Source: Lachnospiraceae bacterium (lineage in GTDB: Bacteria; Bacillota; Clostridia; Lachnospirales; Lachnospiraceae). From it: a stretch of 13,117 nucleotides of DNA. Positions 7,468-13,045 of this stretch are shown here, piece after piece. Location of the stretch: the NCBI GenBank assembly GCA_900770225.1, contig CAAGJU010000071.1, positions 1-13,117 on the forward strand, read 5' to 3'. The notes beneath the pieces were generated by a model. The model made no database searches, was not told the origin of the DNA, and worked only from the letters and a program-made list of their open reading frames with translations. A program made the position numbers and the translations under genes. Position 1 is the first letter of the stretch, and each line of letters starts with the position of its first letter.

Positions 7468-7729
7468 CCAGAATTCCTCCAATCTGCTCCGGATCATCTA
7501 GTACATAAACCCGGAAGCCTAATCTCATCAGAAGCCGGTGCCGTGAAACCTGCAGCGGTCTTGGACGTTCGCCCGGAGCCTTGACCTCCACCAGTCCGAA
7601 GTGCCTGCCCGGCAGTAAGACAATCCGGTCGGGCATCCCATCAAATCCTGGGGACACCCACTTCGGACATATACCGCCGCGCCTTTTCACCTCAGCGACC
7701 AGCTTCTGCTCTATGACTTTTTCACGCAT
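7448..7729 (-). CDS. VRR-NUC domain nuclease
   Basis: 93 residues from ATG at 7729, with GGAGGT upstream. The whole protein is one VRR-NUC domain of the PD-(D/E)xK superfamily: an N-terminal helix with Glu7 (EKVIEQKLVAEVKRRGG), the core GFDGMPDRIVLLPGRHFGLVEVKAPG containing Pro33-Asp34 and Glu48-x-Lys50, then RPRPLQVSRHRLLMRLGFRVYVLDD. Proteins of this group are structure-selective nucleases; the stand-alone phage forms are thought to cut branched DNA such as Holliday junctions. It overlaps the SNF2 helicase gene by 20 bp. Upstream lies a repeat-rich gap, and a 14-codon reading frame ends 2 nt before this start codon, so its translation may be coupled to that leader. Confidence 0.92.
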   Translation of the reverse strand: MREKVIEQKLVAEVKRRGGICPKWVSPGFDGMPDRIVLLPGRHFGLVEVKAPGERPRPLQVSRHRLLMRLGFRVYVLDDPEQIGGILDEIQST

Positions 7730-7731
7730 CG

Positions 7732-7776
7732 CTAACCTCCATCAAAGTTTTCAGGTGTGCAGGTCGTGAAAGTCAT
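7732..7776 (-). CDS. Possible 14-aa leader ORF ahead of VRR-NUC
   Basis: ATG at 7776 follows AAGGGAG with an 8-nt spacer and encodes MTFTTCTPENFDGG, ending in TAG (7734-7732) two bases before the VRR-NUC ATG. Its last codons are the VRR-NUC ribosome binding site, so translating it would place a ribosome exactly there. Codons 1-7 come from the inverted 20-bp repeat copy. It may be a leader peptide for coupling. It may equally be chance, because the frame is very short. Confidence 0.3.
   Translation of the reverse strand: MTFTTCTPENFDGG
7756..7775 (+). repeat. 20-bp repeat, copy C (inverted)
   Basis: Plus strand TGTGCAGGTCGTGAAAGTCA. It matches copy B (7834-7853, minus strand) at 18 of 20 positions, and the first 15 bases of the two form a perfect inverted repeat with a 68-bp interval (7771-7838). 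Each copy is itself two related 9-bp units, TGCAGGTCr and TGmArGTCn. On the leftward transcript B and C could pair into a long hairpin ending about 18 nt before the VRR-NUC ribosome binding site. Confidence 0.8.
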
Positions 7777-7833
7777 CCCGTAAACTCCCTTTAAGGCATT
7801 TTCAAAAAACTCTCTTATAGGACTTTTAGTAGT

Positions 7834-7853
7834 AGACCTTCACGACCTGCACA
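7834..7853 (-). repeat. 20-bp repeat, copy B
   Basis: Minus strand TGTGCAGGTCGTGAAGGTCT. It is in the same orientation as copy A and 75 bp away from it start to start. A TATAAG hexamer (minus strand, 7819-7814) lies 14 bp downstream, which would place this copy over the -35 region of a promoter with no good -35 of its own. That arrangement would suit an activator site, but it is speculative. Confidence 0.8.
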
Positions 7854-7908
7854 ATGGCTTAAAATCAATGTTTCTGATAGTTCACCAATCTGAAAACAGT
7901 TACTCTAT

Positions 7909-7928
7909 CGACCTGCATGACCTGCACA
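7909..7928 (-). repeat. 20-bp repeat, copy A, abutting the primase stop codon
   Basis: Minus strand TGTGCAGGTCATGCAGGTCG, starting immediately after the TGA of the primase-helicase gene (7931-7929). It is the clearest tandem: the 9-bp units TGCAGGTCA and TGCAGGTCG differ at one base. Copies A and B agree at 17 of 20 positions. The family could be initiator-protein iterons, operators or RNA-structure elements; the sequence alone does not decide. Confidence 0.8.
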
Positions 7929-10208
7929 TCAGTCCAGGAAGTCCTGTCCTTCCTTCAGGCTCAGGCCATGAACCATAATTCCGGAGCGTGTCTTGCGTCT
8001 GACAAAACCTGCCTTTTCGATCGCTGAATAGAAGTCAGTTGTGCTTCTGGTAAATTCACCATTCTGCAGGCAGTACGCCCTGTATGCCTGATACAGTTCC
8101 CCGGACTTCTCCGAAGCATCTTTACCGATGTCACAGCAATCCGCCAGGAAATGTCCCATCCAGTCGTTGTCCTCGCGATATGCCTCAATCGCATCCTCCA
8201 CGACCTTCGGCAGCGGCACCTTGAAATCCATCTCCACTGCCTTCTTCGCCCCTTCAATGATCCAGCTCATGATGAAGGAACCGGCGTGGTCATACAGGTA
8301 ATCCGCATAATTCTTGATGTCATTCTTCCCGGTGATCTTCGCATTGAAGGGAATCACGATCAGCCTTCTCCAGATACCATCATCATTGGCACCCACCTTC
8401 GGCAGATGGTTCGTGTACAGCACCAGCGTATGTGACGGAACAAAATGGAACGGAGCCTTATACTTCTTTTCCGCCTGGATCTCATCCGTAGAGCAAAGCT
8501 GCTTCACTGTCGCCGTATTCAGCCTCATACCTTCCTCCATCTCAGAAGAAATGATGAGCCTGCGGCCTTTCAGCTCCGCCATCTCAGGCTTGATATTCCT
8601 CTTGCAGTTCATGGTCAGGGCTTCCGCAGACAACTTCCCGGCGTAATCGCCCAGGACTCTGAAGATTGTGTTCCAGAAAGTCGATTTACCGTTGGCACCT
8701 CCACCATAGGCAATGATCATGTGCTCCTGATAGACCTTCCCGATCGCCGCCATTCCGACCACCAACTGCACATAGTCGATCAGCTGCTGATCCTTACAGA
8801 AGAAAAGCTTCAGGGCATCCAGCCAAAGCTGCTTCCCGTCCTCACCGGGAGCACAAGTCGTGATCTTTGTGATCAGGTCTCTCGGATCATGTGGCTGCTC
8901 CCCGGTCAGGCCTTTTTTCAGGTCATAGGTGGCAACAGGCGTATTGATCAGGAACTCATTCTTGTCCAGGTCATTCACGTCGATCCCGATCATCGGCTTC
9001 GCAGCATTCCCTGTGGAAATGATGTACTTGTAATCACGCCTCTTCAGCACAAACTTCAGATAAGTCTCCGCTGCCATGAGCGCATACAGAAGCGGCATCT
9101 GATCCGGCGTGACTTCCTTAGCAACAGCTTTCGATCCGTTCTTTACGATCGGTTCCGGTATCCCGGCATCGACCAGAGCCTTCTCCGCATCTTCCTTATC
9201 CTGCTGAGCATCTACCAACTGCAGGTCAAGGAACTCTTCGATAGCACCGATGGCCAGCTGCACATCCTCCACCCAGCGTTCGCCATCATATCTGAGATAA
9301 TCCGTAGCCGCTGAGAACCTGAGCTCACTGCCATATTCCTGCACCAGCACTTTCGCCTGTCCGATATCCGAATAGTCCTCCGGCTTCAGGGACGCGTCGC
9401 TGAAATCGGCATTGTACTGATCCGGCGGAACATACCCGTCAGCGGAAGAAATCTTCTTATTGAAGAACCTCACAGCACTGTTCCAGATGGTATTCAGCTC
9501 TGCCTCCGGAAGCGGAGGATCGCATTTCTCCGCATGTTCCATGAATGCCACATGAGCCTTTTCCGTATCGCCATACCTCTTCAGGATCCTGGACGCGAAC
9601 CGGCTCATGGTGTTATTGCGGCTTCCCTGAAGGATCGGACCGGAGCTTGTACCCTCCTGCTTCTCAGGTTCATCCGTCTCCACGACCGGGCTGATTTCCT
9701 CATCAATCGTCATCCAGCCTTCATGCCAGATCACTTCTCCGGTATCCGCGCCGAAAATGAATCTTGCCGCATCCAGCGCATTGTCATCGAAAAACGTGTA
9801 CTGCTTCTGGATGGCGATCTTCAATCCGGCGTATACCTTCTCATCTGTAATCTCTTCGATTTGGAAATAAACATGGAATCTCGGTCTCTCGGACTTGCCG
9901 TCCTTCACCTTCATGTGGTTGCGGCTGAACGCTATTGCATAGGAAAAATCCCCGAACAGCTCTTCCATCTTCTCCGGCGTGATCCATTCTTCCGGATCCT
10001 CGGAGTGATCATTGTCACAGTCCATGACCGCCACATTGGAACGGATGAAGTTTTCCTTGCTGCGGTAGTTCTTCTTATATTCACCGCACACATGATCCTT
10101 CTTGATGGCTTCCTGCAGCTCCTCCGCGTTCCCTGCTTCCATCCGGTTCGGGTACAGGCAATTCTTCGCGTCTGAGACCACATTGGCCGTCTGCAAAACT
10201 AATCGCAT
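7929..10208 (-). CDS. Phage primase-helicase (AEP-like primase with SF3/D5 helicase)
   Basis: 759 residues from ATG at 10208, with GAGGT upstream. The N-terminal 170 or so residues resemble an archaeo-eukaryotic (PrimPol-type) primase: VAVMDCDND (Asp63, Asp65) for metal binding, RPRFHVYFQI (His112) and DAARFIFG. A PriCT-like helical domain follows (about 195-250, SRNNTMSRFASRILKRYGD). A D5_N-type region (about 300-490) leads into the SF3 helicase: Walker A GGGANGKST (502-510, Lys508), Walker B LIISSEMEEG (551-560), motif C LVLYTNHLPKV (Asn600) and the arginine finger DDGIWRRL (Arg614/615). The C-terminus (about 680-755) looks like a winged helix (ELYQAYRAYCLQNG... FYSAIEKAGFVRRKT). It should open the origin, unwind DNA and make primers. 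Both flanks carry repeat clusters that are natural candidates for its binding sites. Confidence 0.95.
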   Translation of the reverse strand: MRLVLQTANVVSDAKNCLYPNRMEAGNAEELQEAIKKDHVCGEYKKNYRSKENFIRSNVAVMDCDNDHSEDPEEWITPEKMEELFGDFSYAIAFSRNHMKVKDGKSERPRFHVYFQIEEITDEKVYAGLKIAIQKQYTFFDDNALDAARFIFGADTGEVIWHEGWMTIDEEISPVVETDEPEKQEGTSSGPILQGSRNNTMSRFASRILKRYGDTEKAHVAFMEHAEKCDPPLPEAELNTIWNSAVRFFNKKISSADGYVPPDQYNADFSDASLKPEDYSDIGQAKVLVQEYGSELRFSAATDYLRYDGERWVEDVQLAIGAIEEFLDLQLVDAQQDKEDAEKALVDAGIPEPIVKNGSKAVAKEVTPDQMPLLYALMAAETYLKFVLKRRDYKYIISTGNAAKPMIGIDVNDLDKNEFLINTPVATYDLKKGLTGEQPHDPRDLITKITTCAPGEDGKQLWLDALKLFFCKDQQLIDYVQLVVGMAAIGKVYQEHMIIAYGGGANGKSTFWNTIFRVLGDYAGKLSAEALTMNCKRNIKPEMAELKGRRLIISSEMEEGMRLNTATVKQLCSTDEIQAEKKYKAPFHFVPSHTLVLYTNHLPKVGANDDGIWRRLIVIPFNAKITGKNDIKNYADYLYDHAGSFIMSWIIEGAKKAVEMDFKVPLPKVVEDAIEAYREDNDWMGHFLADCCDIGKDASEKSGELYQAYRAYCLQNGEFTRSTTDFYSAIEKAGFVRRKTRSGIMVHGLSLKEGQDFLD

Positions 10209-10249
10209 CGCTTTACCTCGCTTTCTATAAATGTGAAGACATACTTCTT

Positions 10250-10287
10250 CCAGCTTGGTAAGGACAGTTTTCCTTCAAATGACCGGA
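10250..10287 (-). repeat. 38-bp bipartite module, copy M1 (primase side)
   Basis: On the minus strand: TCCGGTCA (10287-10280), a 10-bp spacer, AACTGT (10269-10264), then CCTTACCAAGCTGG (10263-10250). Against M2 it matches 26 of 28 positions outside the spacer. It points toward the primase gene, ending about 42 bp before its start codon. M1 and M2 together form a long imperfect inverted repeat around the region. Confidence 0.85.
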
Positions 10288-10346
10288 AACTCTGGCAGCT
10301 TTCTTTTGCTTCCTTTTAATAAGCGAAAACCAAGTCTTTTTTTTCA

Positions 10347-10384
10347 TCCGGTCATTTCACATCGAACTGTTCATACATAGCTGG
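10347..10384 (+). repeat. 38-bp bipartite module, copy M3 (middle)
   Basis: Plus strand: TCCGGTCA (10347-10354), a 10-bp spacer, AACTGT (10365-10370), then TCATACATAGCTGG (10371-10384). It matches M2 at 26 of 28 non-spacer positions and lies 76 bp upstream of it in the same direction. A run of eight T lies just before it. Unlike the other copies it also contains the 9-bp palindrome GAACTGTTC (10364-10372). Confidence 0.85.
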
Positions 10385-10422
10385 GAAAGGAAAACCGGAC
10401 AACGAAAAAAGCAAAAAGACAT

Positions 10423-10460
10423 TCCGGTCAAATCCCAGGCAACTGTCCTTACATAGCTGG
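10423..10460 (+). repeat. 38-bp bipartite module, copy M2 (operon side)
   Basis: Plus strand: TCCGGTCA (10423-10430), a 10-bp spacer, AACTGT (10441-10446), then CCTTACATAGCTGG (10447-10460). It points toward the rightward operon, ending 36 bp before the first ATG. An A-rich tract (AAAAAAGCAAAAAGAC, 10405-10420) precedes it. Purine-rich AAAGGGAG follows, as purine-rich sequence also follows the other copies. Confidence 0.85.
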
Positions 10461-10496
10461 AAAGGGAGAACCCTTTCGGAAAGAGAGGTGCTGCAG

Positions 10497-10652
10497 ATGC
10501 AGAAAGAATCCATTGAAAAAACCGCCAGCCTCGACGGAACGGACGAAGAACTCATCGATGTTCTGATCGCCATCAGCGTCGTAGCCAAGCGGCTCGCAAG
10601 AAAACTACAGAATGAACAGAAGGGAGAATGCCAACATGAGCAAAATGAGTGA
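10497..10652 (+). CDS. Small 51-aa phage protein, first gene of rightward operon
   Basis: ATG at 10497 follows AGAGGTG with a 6-nt spacer. The product starts MQKESIEKTASLDGTDEELIDVL and continues IAISVVAKRLARKLQNEQKG, ending in QHEQNE. It looks helical: a conserved-looking amphipathic core (LIDVLIAISVVAKRLARKL, about 20-38) with charged ends and no Cys pair or signal peptide. Its end overlaps the next gene by 17 bp in another frame, with the next ribosome binding site inside this gene, which supports real coupled translation. I recall short proteins with an AISVV-KRLARKL core at this place in related phages, but no function is known to me. It may bind nucleic acid or a partner through the amphipathic helix. 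Confidence 0.65.
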   Translation: MQKESIEKTASLDGTDEELIDVLIAISVVAKRLARKLQNEQKGECQHEQNE

Positions 10653-11001
10653 ACTCTCCGCCATGATCGACAACCTGATCAGCTGCGGAGAAACCCTGGC
10701 AGAGACCGGCAGAGCTTTGAAGGAATTCTATTCCGGAACCGAAGAAGCAGCCCCGGCAAAGCCTGAGAAGAAGACAAAGAAACAGAATCCCGCTCCTGCG
10801 GAAGCACCTGTCGAAAAGCAGTATTCCAAGGAAGAGGTCAGAGGGATCCTCGCAAAGAAAGCAAACGAAGCAGAAGGCCGCTTCAAGGCAGATGTCAAAG
10901 CGATCGTTCAGAAGTACGGCAACGGAGGCAGCCTTACCAATGTGGATCCTAAGGACTACGCGGCACTTGTCAGAGATGTAGAAGGATTAACCGATGCCTA
11001 A
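10636..11001 (+). CDS. Conserved phage protein of unknown function (121 aa)
   Basis: Start ATG at 10636 (MSKMSELSAM), with AAGGGAG 9-10 nt upstream; an earlier in-frame ATG at 10612 lacks a good site. The protein has two parts joined by a low-complexity linker rich in Ala, Pro, Lys and Glu (about 36-62). The N-terminal helix (ELSAMIDNLISCGETLAETGRALKEFYSG) looks like a multimerisation segment. The C-terminal domain, YSKEEVRGILAKKANEAEGRFKADVKAIVQKYG followed by LTNVDPKDYAALVRDVE, resembles the short conserved phage domain that pipelines sometimes label 'rRNA biogenesis protein rrp5', a label I do not trust. It precedes the nuclease and SSB genes and overlaps the nuclease start by 8 bp, so a role in DNA replication or recombination is likely but unproven. 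Confidence 0.8.
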   Translation: MSKMSELSAMIDNLISCGETLAETGRALKEFYSGTEEAAPAKPEKKTKKQNPAPAEAPVEKQYSKEEVRGILAKKANEAEGRFKADVKAIVQKYGNGGSLTNVDPKDYAALVRDVEGLTDA

Positions 11002-12115
11002 GCACGCATATCTTTCCGCCTCCGCAAGCCACAGATGGCTCGCCTGCCCGCCCAGTGCAAAGCTGTGTGCCGGCATCAATGACAGCGGCAGTCCTTACGC
11101 CCAGCAGGGAACTGATGCACACGCCCTCTGCGAATACAAGGTGGAGAAGCTTCTGGGAAGGAATCCTGAGGATCCGACAGAGAACCTGACCTGGTTCGAT
11201 ACGGAGATGGACGACTGCACCGATCAGTATGCAGCCTACGTCGCAGAGCAGATTGAAGAAGCAAAGACACACTGCTCCGACCCGCTGATCCTGATCGAAG
11301 AAAAGCTAGATTTCTCCAAGTGGGTACCGGAAGGCTTCGGAACCGGCGACTGCGTGATCATCGCGGATGATGTGCTGCATATCATTGACTTCAAATACGG
11401 TCTCGGTGTCTTGGTGGATGCCGAAGAGAATCCGCAGATGATGTGTTATGCCTTAGGCGCTCTGGATACCTATGAATATCTCTACAGCATCCAGACCATC
11501 CGCATGACAATCTTCCAACCTCGCCGGGACAACATCAGTACCTATGAGATCAGCAGAGACAATCTGATGAAATGGGCTGATGAAATCTTAAAACCCACCG
11601 CAGCTCTGGCCTACAACGGTGAAGGCGAATTCAACGCCGGAGACCACTGCCAGTTCTGCAAAGCAAAAGCAACCTGCCGTAAGCGTGCCGAACACAACCT
11701 GGAGCTCGCGCAGTATGACTTCGAGATGCCGCCCAACCTGGATGAAGCAGAAATCGCTGCCATCCTTCCCCGGATCGATGATCTGGTCGCCTGGGCAAAC
11801 GAAATCAAAGAATATGCACTCCAGCAGGCACTCAGCGGCGTAGAGTATCCCGGCTTCAAAGTCGTGGAAGGCAAATCGAACCGTAAATACTCCGATGAGA
11901 ATGCAGTCGCATCCACGGTAGAAGCTGCAGGCTTCGATCCTTATGAAAAGAAGCTTCTGGGAATCACAGCAATGACTTCTCTTCTCGGTAAGAAGAAGTT
12001 CAACGAACTCCTGTCCGGCTTCATCACAAAGCCGCAGGGCAAACCGACACTTGTGCCGGAGTCAGACAAACGACCGGCACTGAACACAGCCAAAGATGAT
12101 TTTAGCGAAGAATAA
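10994..12115 (+). CDS. DUF2800 RecB/Cas4-like nuclease with Fe-S-type cysteines
   Basis: 373 residues; the ATG overlaps the previous gene's end by 8 bp. The family opening HAYLSASASHRWLACPPSAKLC is present, followed by the PD-(D/E)xK order seen in RecB-type nucleases: GTDAHALCEY (His43), GTGD (Asp119), IIDFKYG (Asp132, Lys134) and NPQMMCYALG (Gln148, Tyr152). A cysteine set surrounds this core: Cys18 near the N-terminus, then Cys219-x2-Cys222-x5-Cys228 (HCQFCKAKATC). One distant N-terminal Cys plus C-x2-C-x5-C is the pattern that binds a 4Fe-4S cluster in AddB and Cas4 nucleases. The likely role is a DNA exonuclease in replication or recombination with the DUF2815 protein encoded next. The C-terminal 100 residues are helical with a Lys-rich segment (EKKLLGITAMTSLLGKKKFNELL). 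Catalysis and the cluster are inferred from motifs. Confidence 0.9.
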   Translation: MPKHAYLSASASHRWLACPPSAKLCAGINDSGSPYAQQGTDAHALCEYKVEKLLGRNPEDPTENLTWFDTEMDDCTDQYAAYVAEQIEEAKTHCSDPLILIEEKLDFSKWVPEGFGTGDCVIIADDVLHIIDFKYGLGVLVDAEENPQMMCYALGALDTYEYLYSIQTIRMTIFQPRRDNISTYEISRDNLMKWADEILKPTAALAYNGEGEFNAGDHCQFCKAKATCRKRAEHNLELAQYDFEMPPNLDEAEIAAILPRIDDLVAWANEIKEYALQQALSGVEYPGFKVVEGKSNRKYSDENAVASTVEAAGFDPYEKKLLGITAMTSLLGKKKFNELLSGFITKPQGKPTLVPESDKRPALNTAKDDFSEE

Positions 12116-12128
12116 GGAGGAAAAAATC

Positions 12129-12698
12129 ATGGCAAACAAAGTAACAATTCCGACAAAGGTAATCACAGGCGTAAACACCAGATGGAGCTATGCGAATGTC
12201 TGGGATCCGAAGAGCATCAACGGCGGCGCTCCGAAGTACAGCGTGTCGCTCATCATTCCGAAGTCCGATACCGCTACGGTCGCAAAGATCAAGGCAGCCA
12301 TTCAGGCAGCCTATGAGGAAGGTCAGAGCAAGCTGAAGGGCAACGGCAAGTCCGTTCCTGCCCTTTCCGCTATCAAGACACCTCTCCGTGACGGTGATCT
12401 GGAGAGACCGGATGATGAGGCTTACAAGAACGCCTACTTCATCAACGCCAACAGTGCAACGGCTCCTGGCATCGTAGATGCAGACAGACAGCCGATCCTG
12501 GAACGTTCCGAAGTGTACTCCGGCGTGTATGGCAGAGCCAGCATCAACCTGTACGCCTTCAACAGCAACGGCAACAAGGGTATCGCCTGCGGTCTGAATA
12601 ACCTTCAGAAGATCCGCGACGGTGAACCTCTCGGAGGCAAGTCCAGAGCTGAGGATGACTTTGCAACGGCAGACGATGAGGACGATTTCCTCGACTAA
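12129..12698 (+). CDS. DUF2815 ssDNA-binding-type protein
   Basis: 189 residues from ATG at 12129, chosen for the strong AAGGAGG upstream at 12115-12121. An in-frame start at 12096 lies inside the previous gene. The family pattern is clear: KVTIPTKVITGVNTRWSYANVWDPKSINGGAPKYSVSLIIPKSD at the N-terminus, then PLRDGDLERPDDEAYKNAYFINANS, ILERSEVYSGVYGRASINLYAFNSNGNKGIACGLNNLQKI, and an acidic tail ending DDEDDFLD. Members of this group (Enc34-like) have an OB-fold and bind single-stranded DNA, and an acidic tail ending in a hydrophobic residue recalls SSB tails that recruit partners. Its partners here are probably the DUF2800 nuclease and the DNA polymerase in the same operon. Confidence 0.92.
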   Translation: MANKVTIPTKVITGVNTRWSYANVWDPKSINGGAPKYSVSLIIPKSDTATVAKIKAAIQAAYEEGQSKLKGNGKSVPALSAIKTPLRDGDLERPDDEAYKNAYFINANSATAPGIVDADRQPILERSEVYSGVYGRASINLYAFNSNGNKGIACGLNNLQKIRDGEPLGGKSRAEDDFATADDEDDFLD

Positions 12699-12714
12699 CC
12701 TGACAACCAATGCG

Positions 12715-12735
12715 GGTGGCGGCAATACCGCCGCT
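12715..12735 (+). other. Intergenic hairpin after the DUF2815 gene
   Basis: GGTGGCGG (12715-12722) and CCGCCGCT (12728-12735) form an 8-bp stem with two G-U pairs and a CAATA loop. No T tract follows, so it is not a standard terminator. It may stabilise or process the mRNA between the highly expressed SSB-type gene and the downstream genes. Confidence 0.4.
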
Positions 12736-12772
12736 GCCTGCGACAATCTAAAGAAAGAATGAGGTAAATATC

Positions 12773-12988
12773 ATGGAATTTGCAAACAGTGTGGTAAATC
12801 TTATCGGTAACATCATATGCTTAGGTCTTCTCGTGACCTTCCTTGTGGGACTGATCTTCGGGATCAAATTCATGATCCAGGCTAAGACCCAGGACAAGGA
12901 AGAATATGAACGCAAGAAGGCAAAGGATGAGCTTGATTACAAGGAGACAGAACTCCGTTACAAGAAGCTCCTTGAAGATAAGCGATAA
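12773..12988 (+). CDS. Small membrane-anchored coiled-coil protein
   Basis: 71 residues from ATG at 12773, with TGAGGT upstream. Residues of about 8-34 (VNLIGNIICLGLLVTFLVGLIFGIKFM) form one clear membrane segment without a cleavage site. Residues of about 38-71 are almost entirely charged (QDKEEYERKKAKDELDYKETELRYKKLLEDKR) and fit a coiled coil. The Lys/Arg-rich C-terminal side should face the cytoplasm. No family is recognised. Its place between the ssDNA-binding protein and the DNA polymerase is unusual for a membrane protein and suggests a role in anchoring the replication machinery, though an unrelated accessory function is possible. A hairpin lies on each side of the gene. Confidence 0.75.
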   Translation: MEFANSVVNLIGNIICLGLLVTFLVGLIFGIKFMIQAKTQDKEEYERKKAKDELDYKETELRYKKLLEDKR

Positions 12989-12997
12989 GCACCAGGG

Positions 12998-13022
12998 AGG
13001 CGGCAGGCATGATCTGCCGCTT
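12998..13022 (+). terminator. Terminator-like or attenuator-like hairpin before the polymerase gene
   Basis: The perfect 7-bp arms GCGGCAG (13000-13006) and CTGCCGC (13014-13020) enclose a 7-nt loop, and two outer pairs extend the stem to 9 bp. A T-rich but interrupted tract (TTCTCTTTTC, 13021-13030) follows. It lies 24-27 bp before the polymerase start, inside what looks like one operon, so it may reduce readthrough rather than end transcription. Confidence 0.45.
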
Positions 13023-13045
13023 CTCTTTTCATGGAAAGGACAATG

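Larger units (their letters stand above)
10209..10496. promoter_or_regulatory. Divergent control region between the two replication operons
   Basis: 288 bp without a convincing gene separate the leftward primase gene from the rightward operon. It contains three 38-bp modules, listed separately, and between them AT-rich A/T tracts: 8 consecutive T at 10337-10344 and A-rich runs at 10405-10417. A hairpin-capable stretch is also present: TTTTGCTT at 10304-10311 can pair with AAGCGAAA at 10321-10328. I found no strong -35/-10 pair with 16-18 bp spacing on either strand. TATAGA (minus, about 10226-10221) is too close to the primase ribosome binding site to give a normal leader. The region must hold both operon promoters, and an origin is possible. 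Confidence 0.6.

Noticed and set aside
7867..7920. 17-codon frame starting inside repeat copy A (MQVDRVTVFRLVNYQKH)
   Set aside because: No proper ribosome binding site is present, and the ATG is part of the 9-bp repeat unit.
7756..7928. CRISPR array or insertion-sequence ends as an explanation for the 20-bp repeats
   Set aside because: There are only three copies in mixed orientation with unequal gaps, no cas genes and no transposase between the inverted copies.
8445..9314. 289-codon plus-strand frame opposite the primase-helicase
   Set aside because: It is antisense to the D5/SF3 region, with no ribosome binding site or family signature.
10250..10460. Transposon or integrase attachment site as an explanation for the long inverted repeat
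   Set aside because: No recombinase gene lies in or near the interval. The middle copy and the fixed 10-bp spacer fit protein-binding modules better.
10352..10588. 78-codon minus-strand frame in the divergent region
   Set aside because: It runs through modules M3 and M2 and opposite the 51-aa gene. It is Ser- and Phe-rich with no ribosome binding site or domain.
12676..12762. 28-codon frame (MRTISSTNLTTNAGGG...) overlapping the DUF2815 end
   Set aside because: No ribosome binding site precedes its ATG, and most of it is the 12715-12735 hairpin, which explains the Gly/Ala-rich reading.
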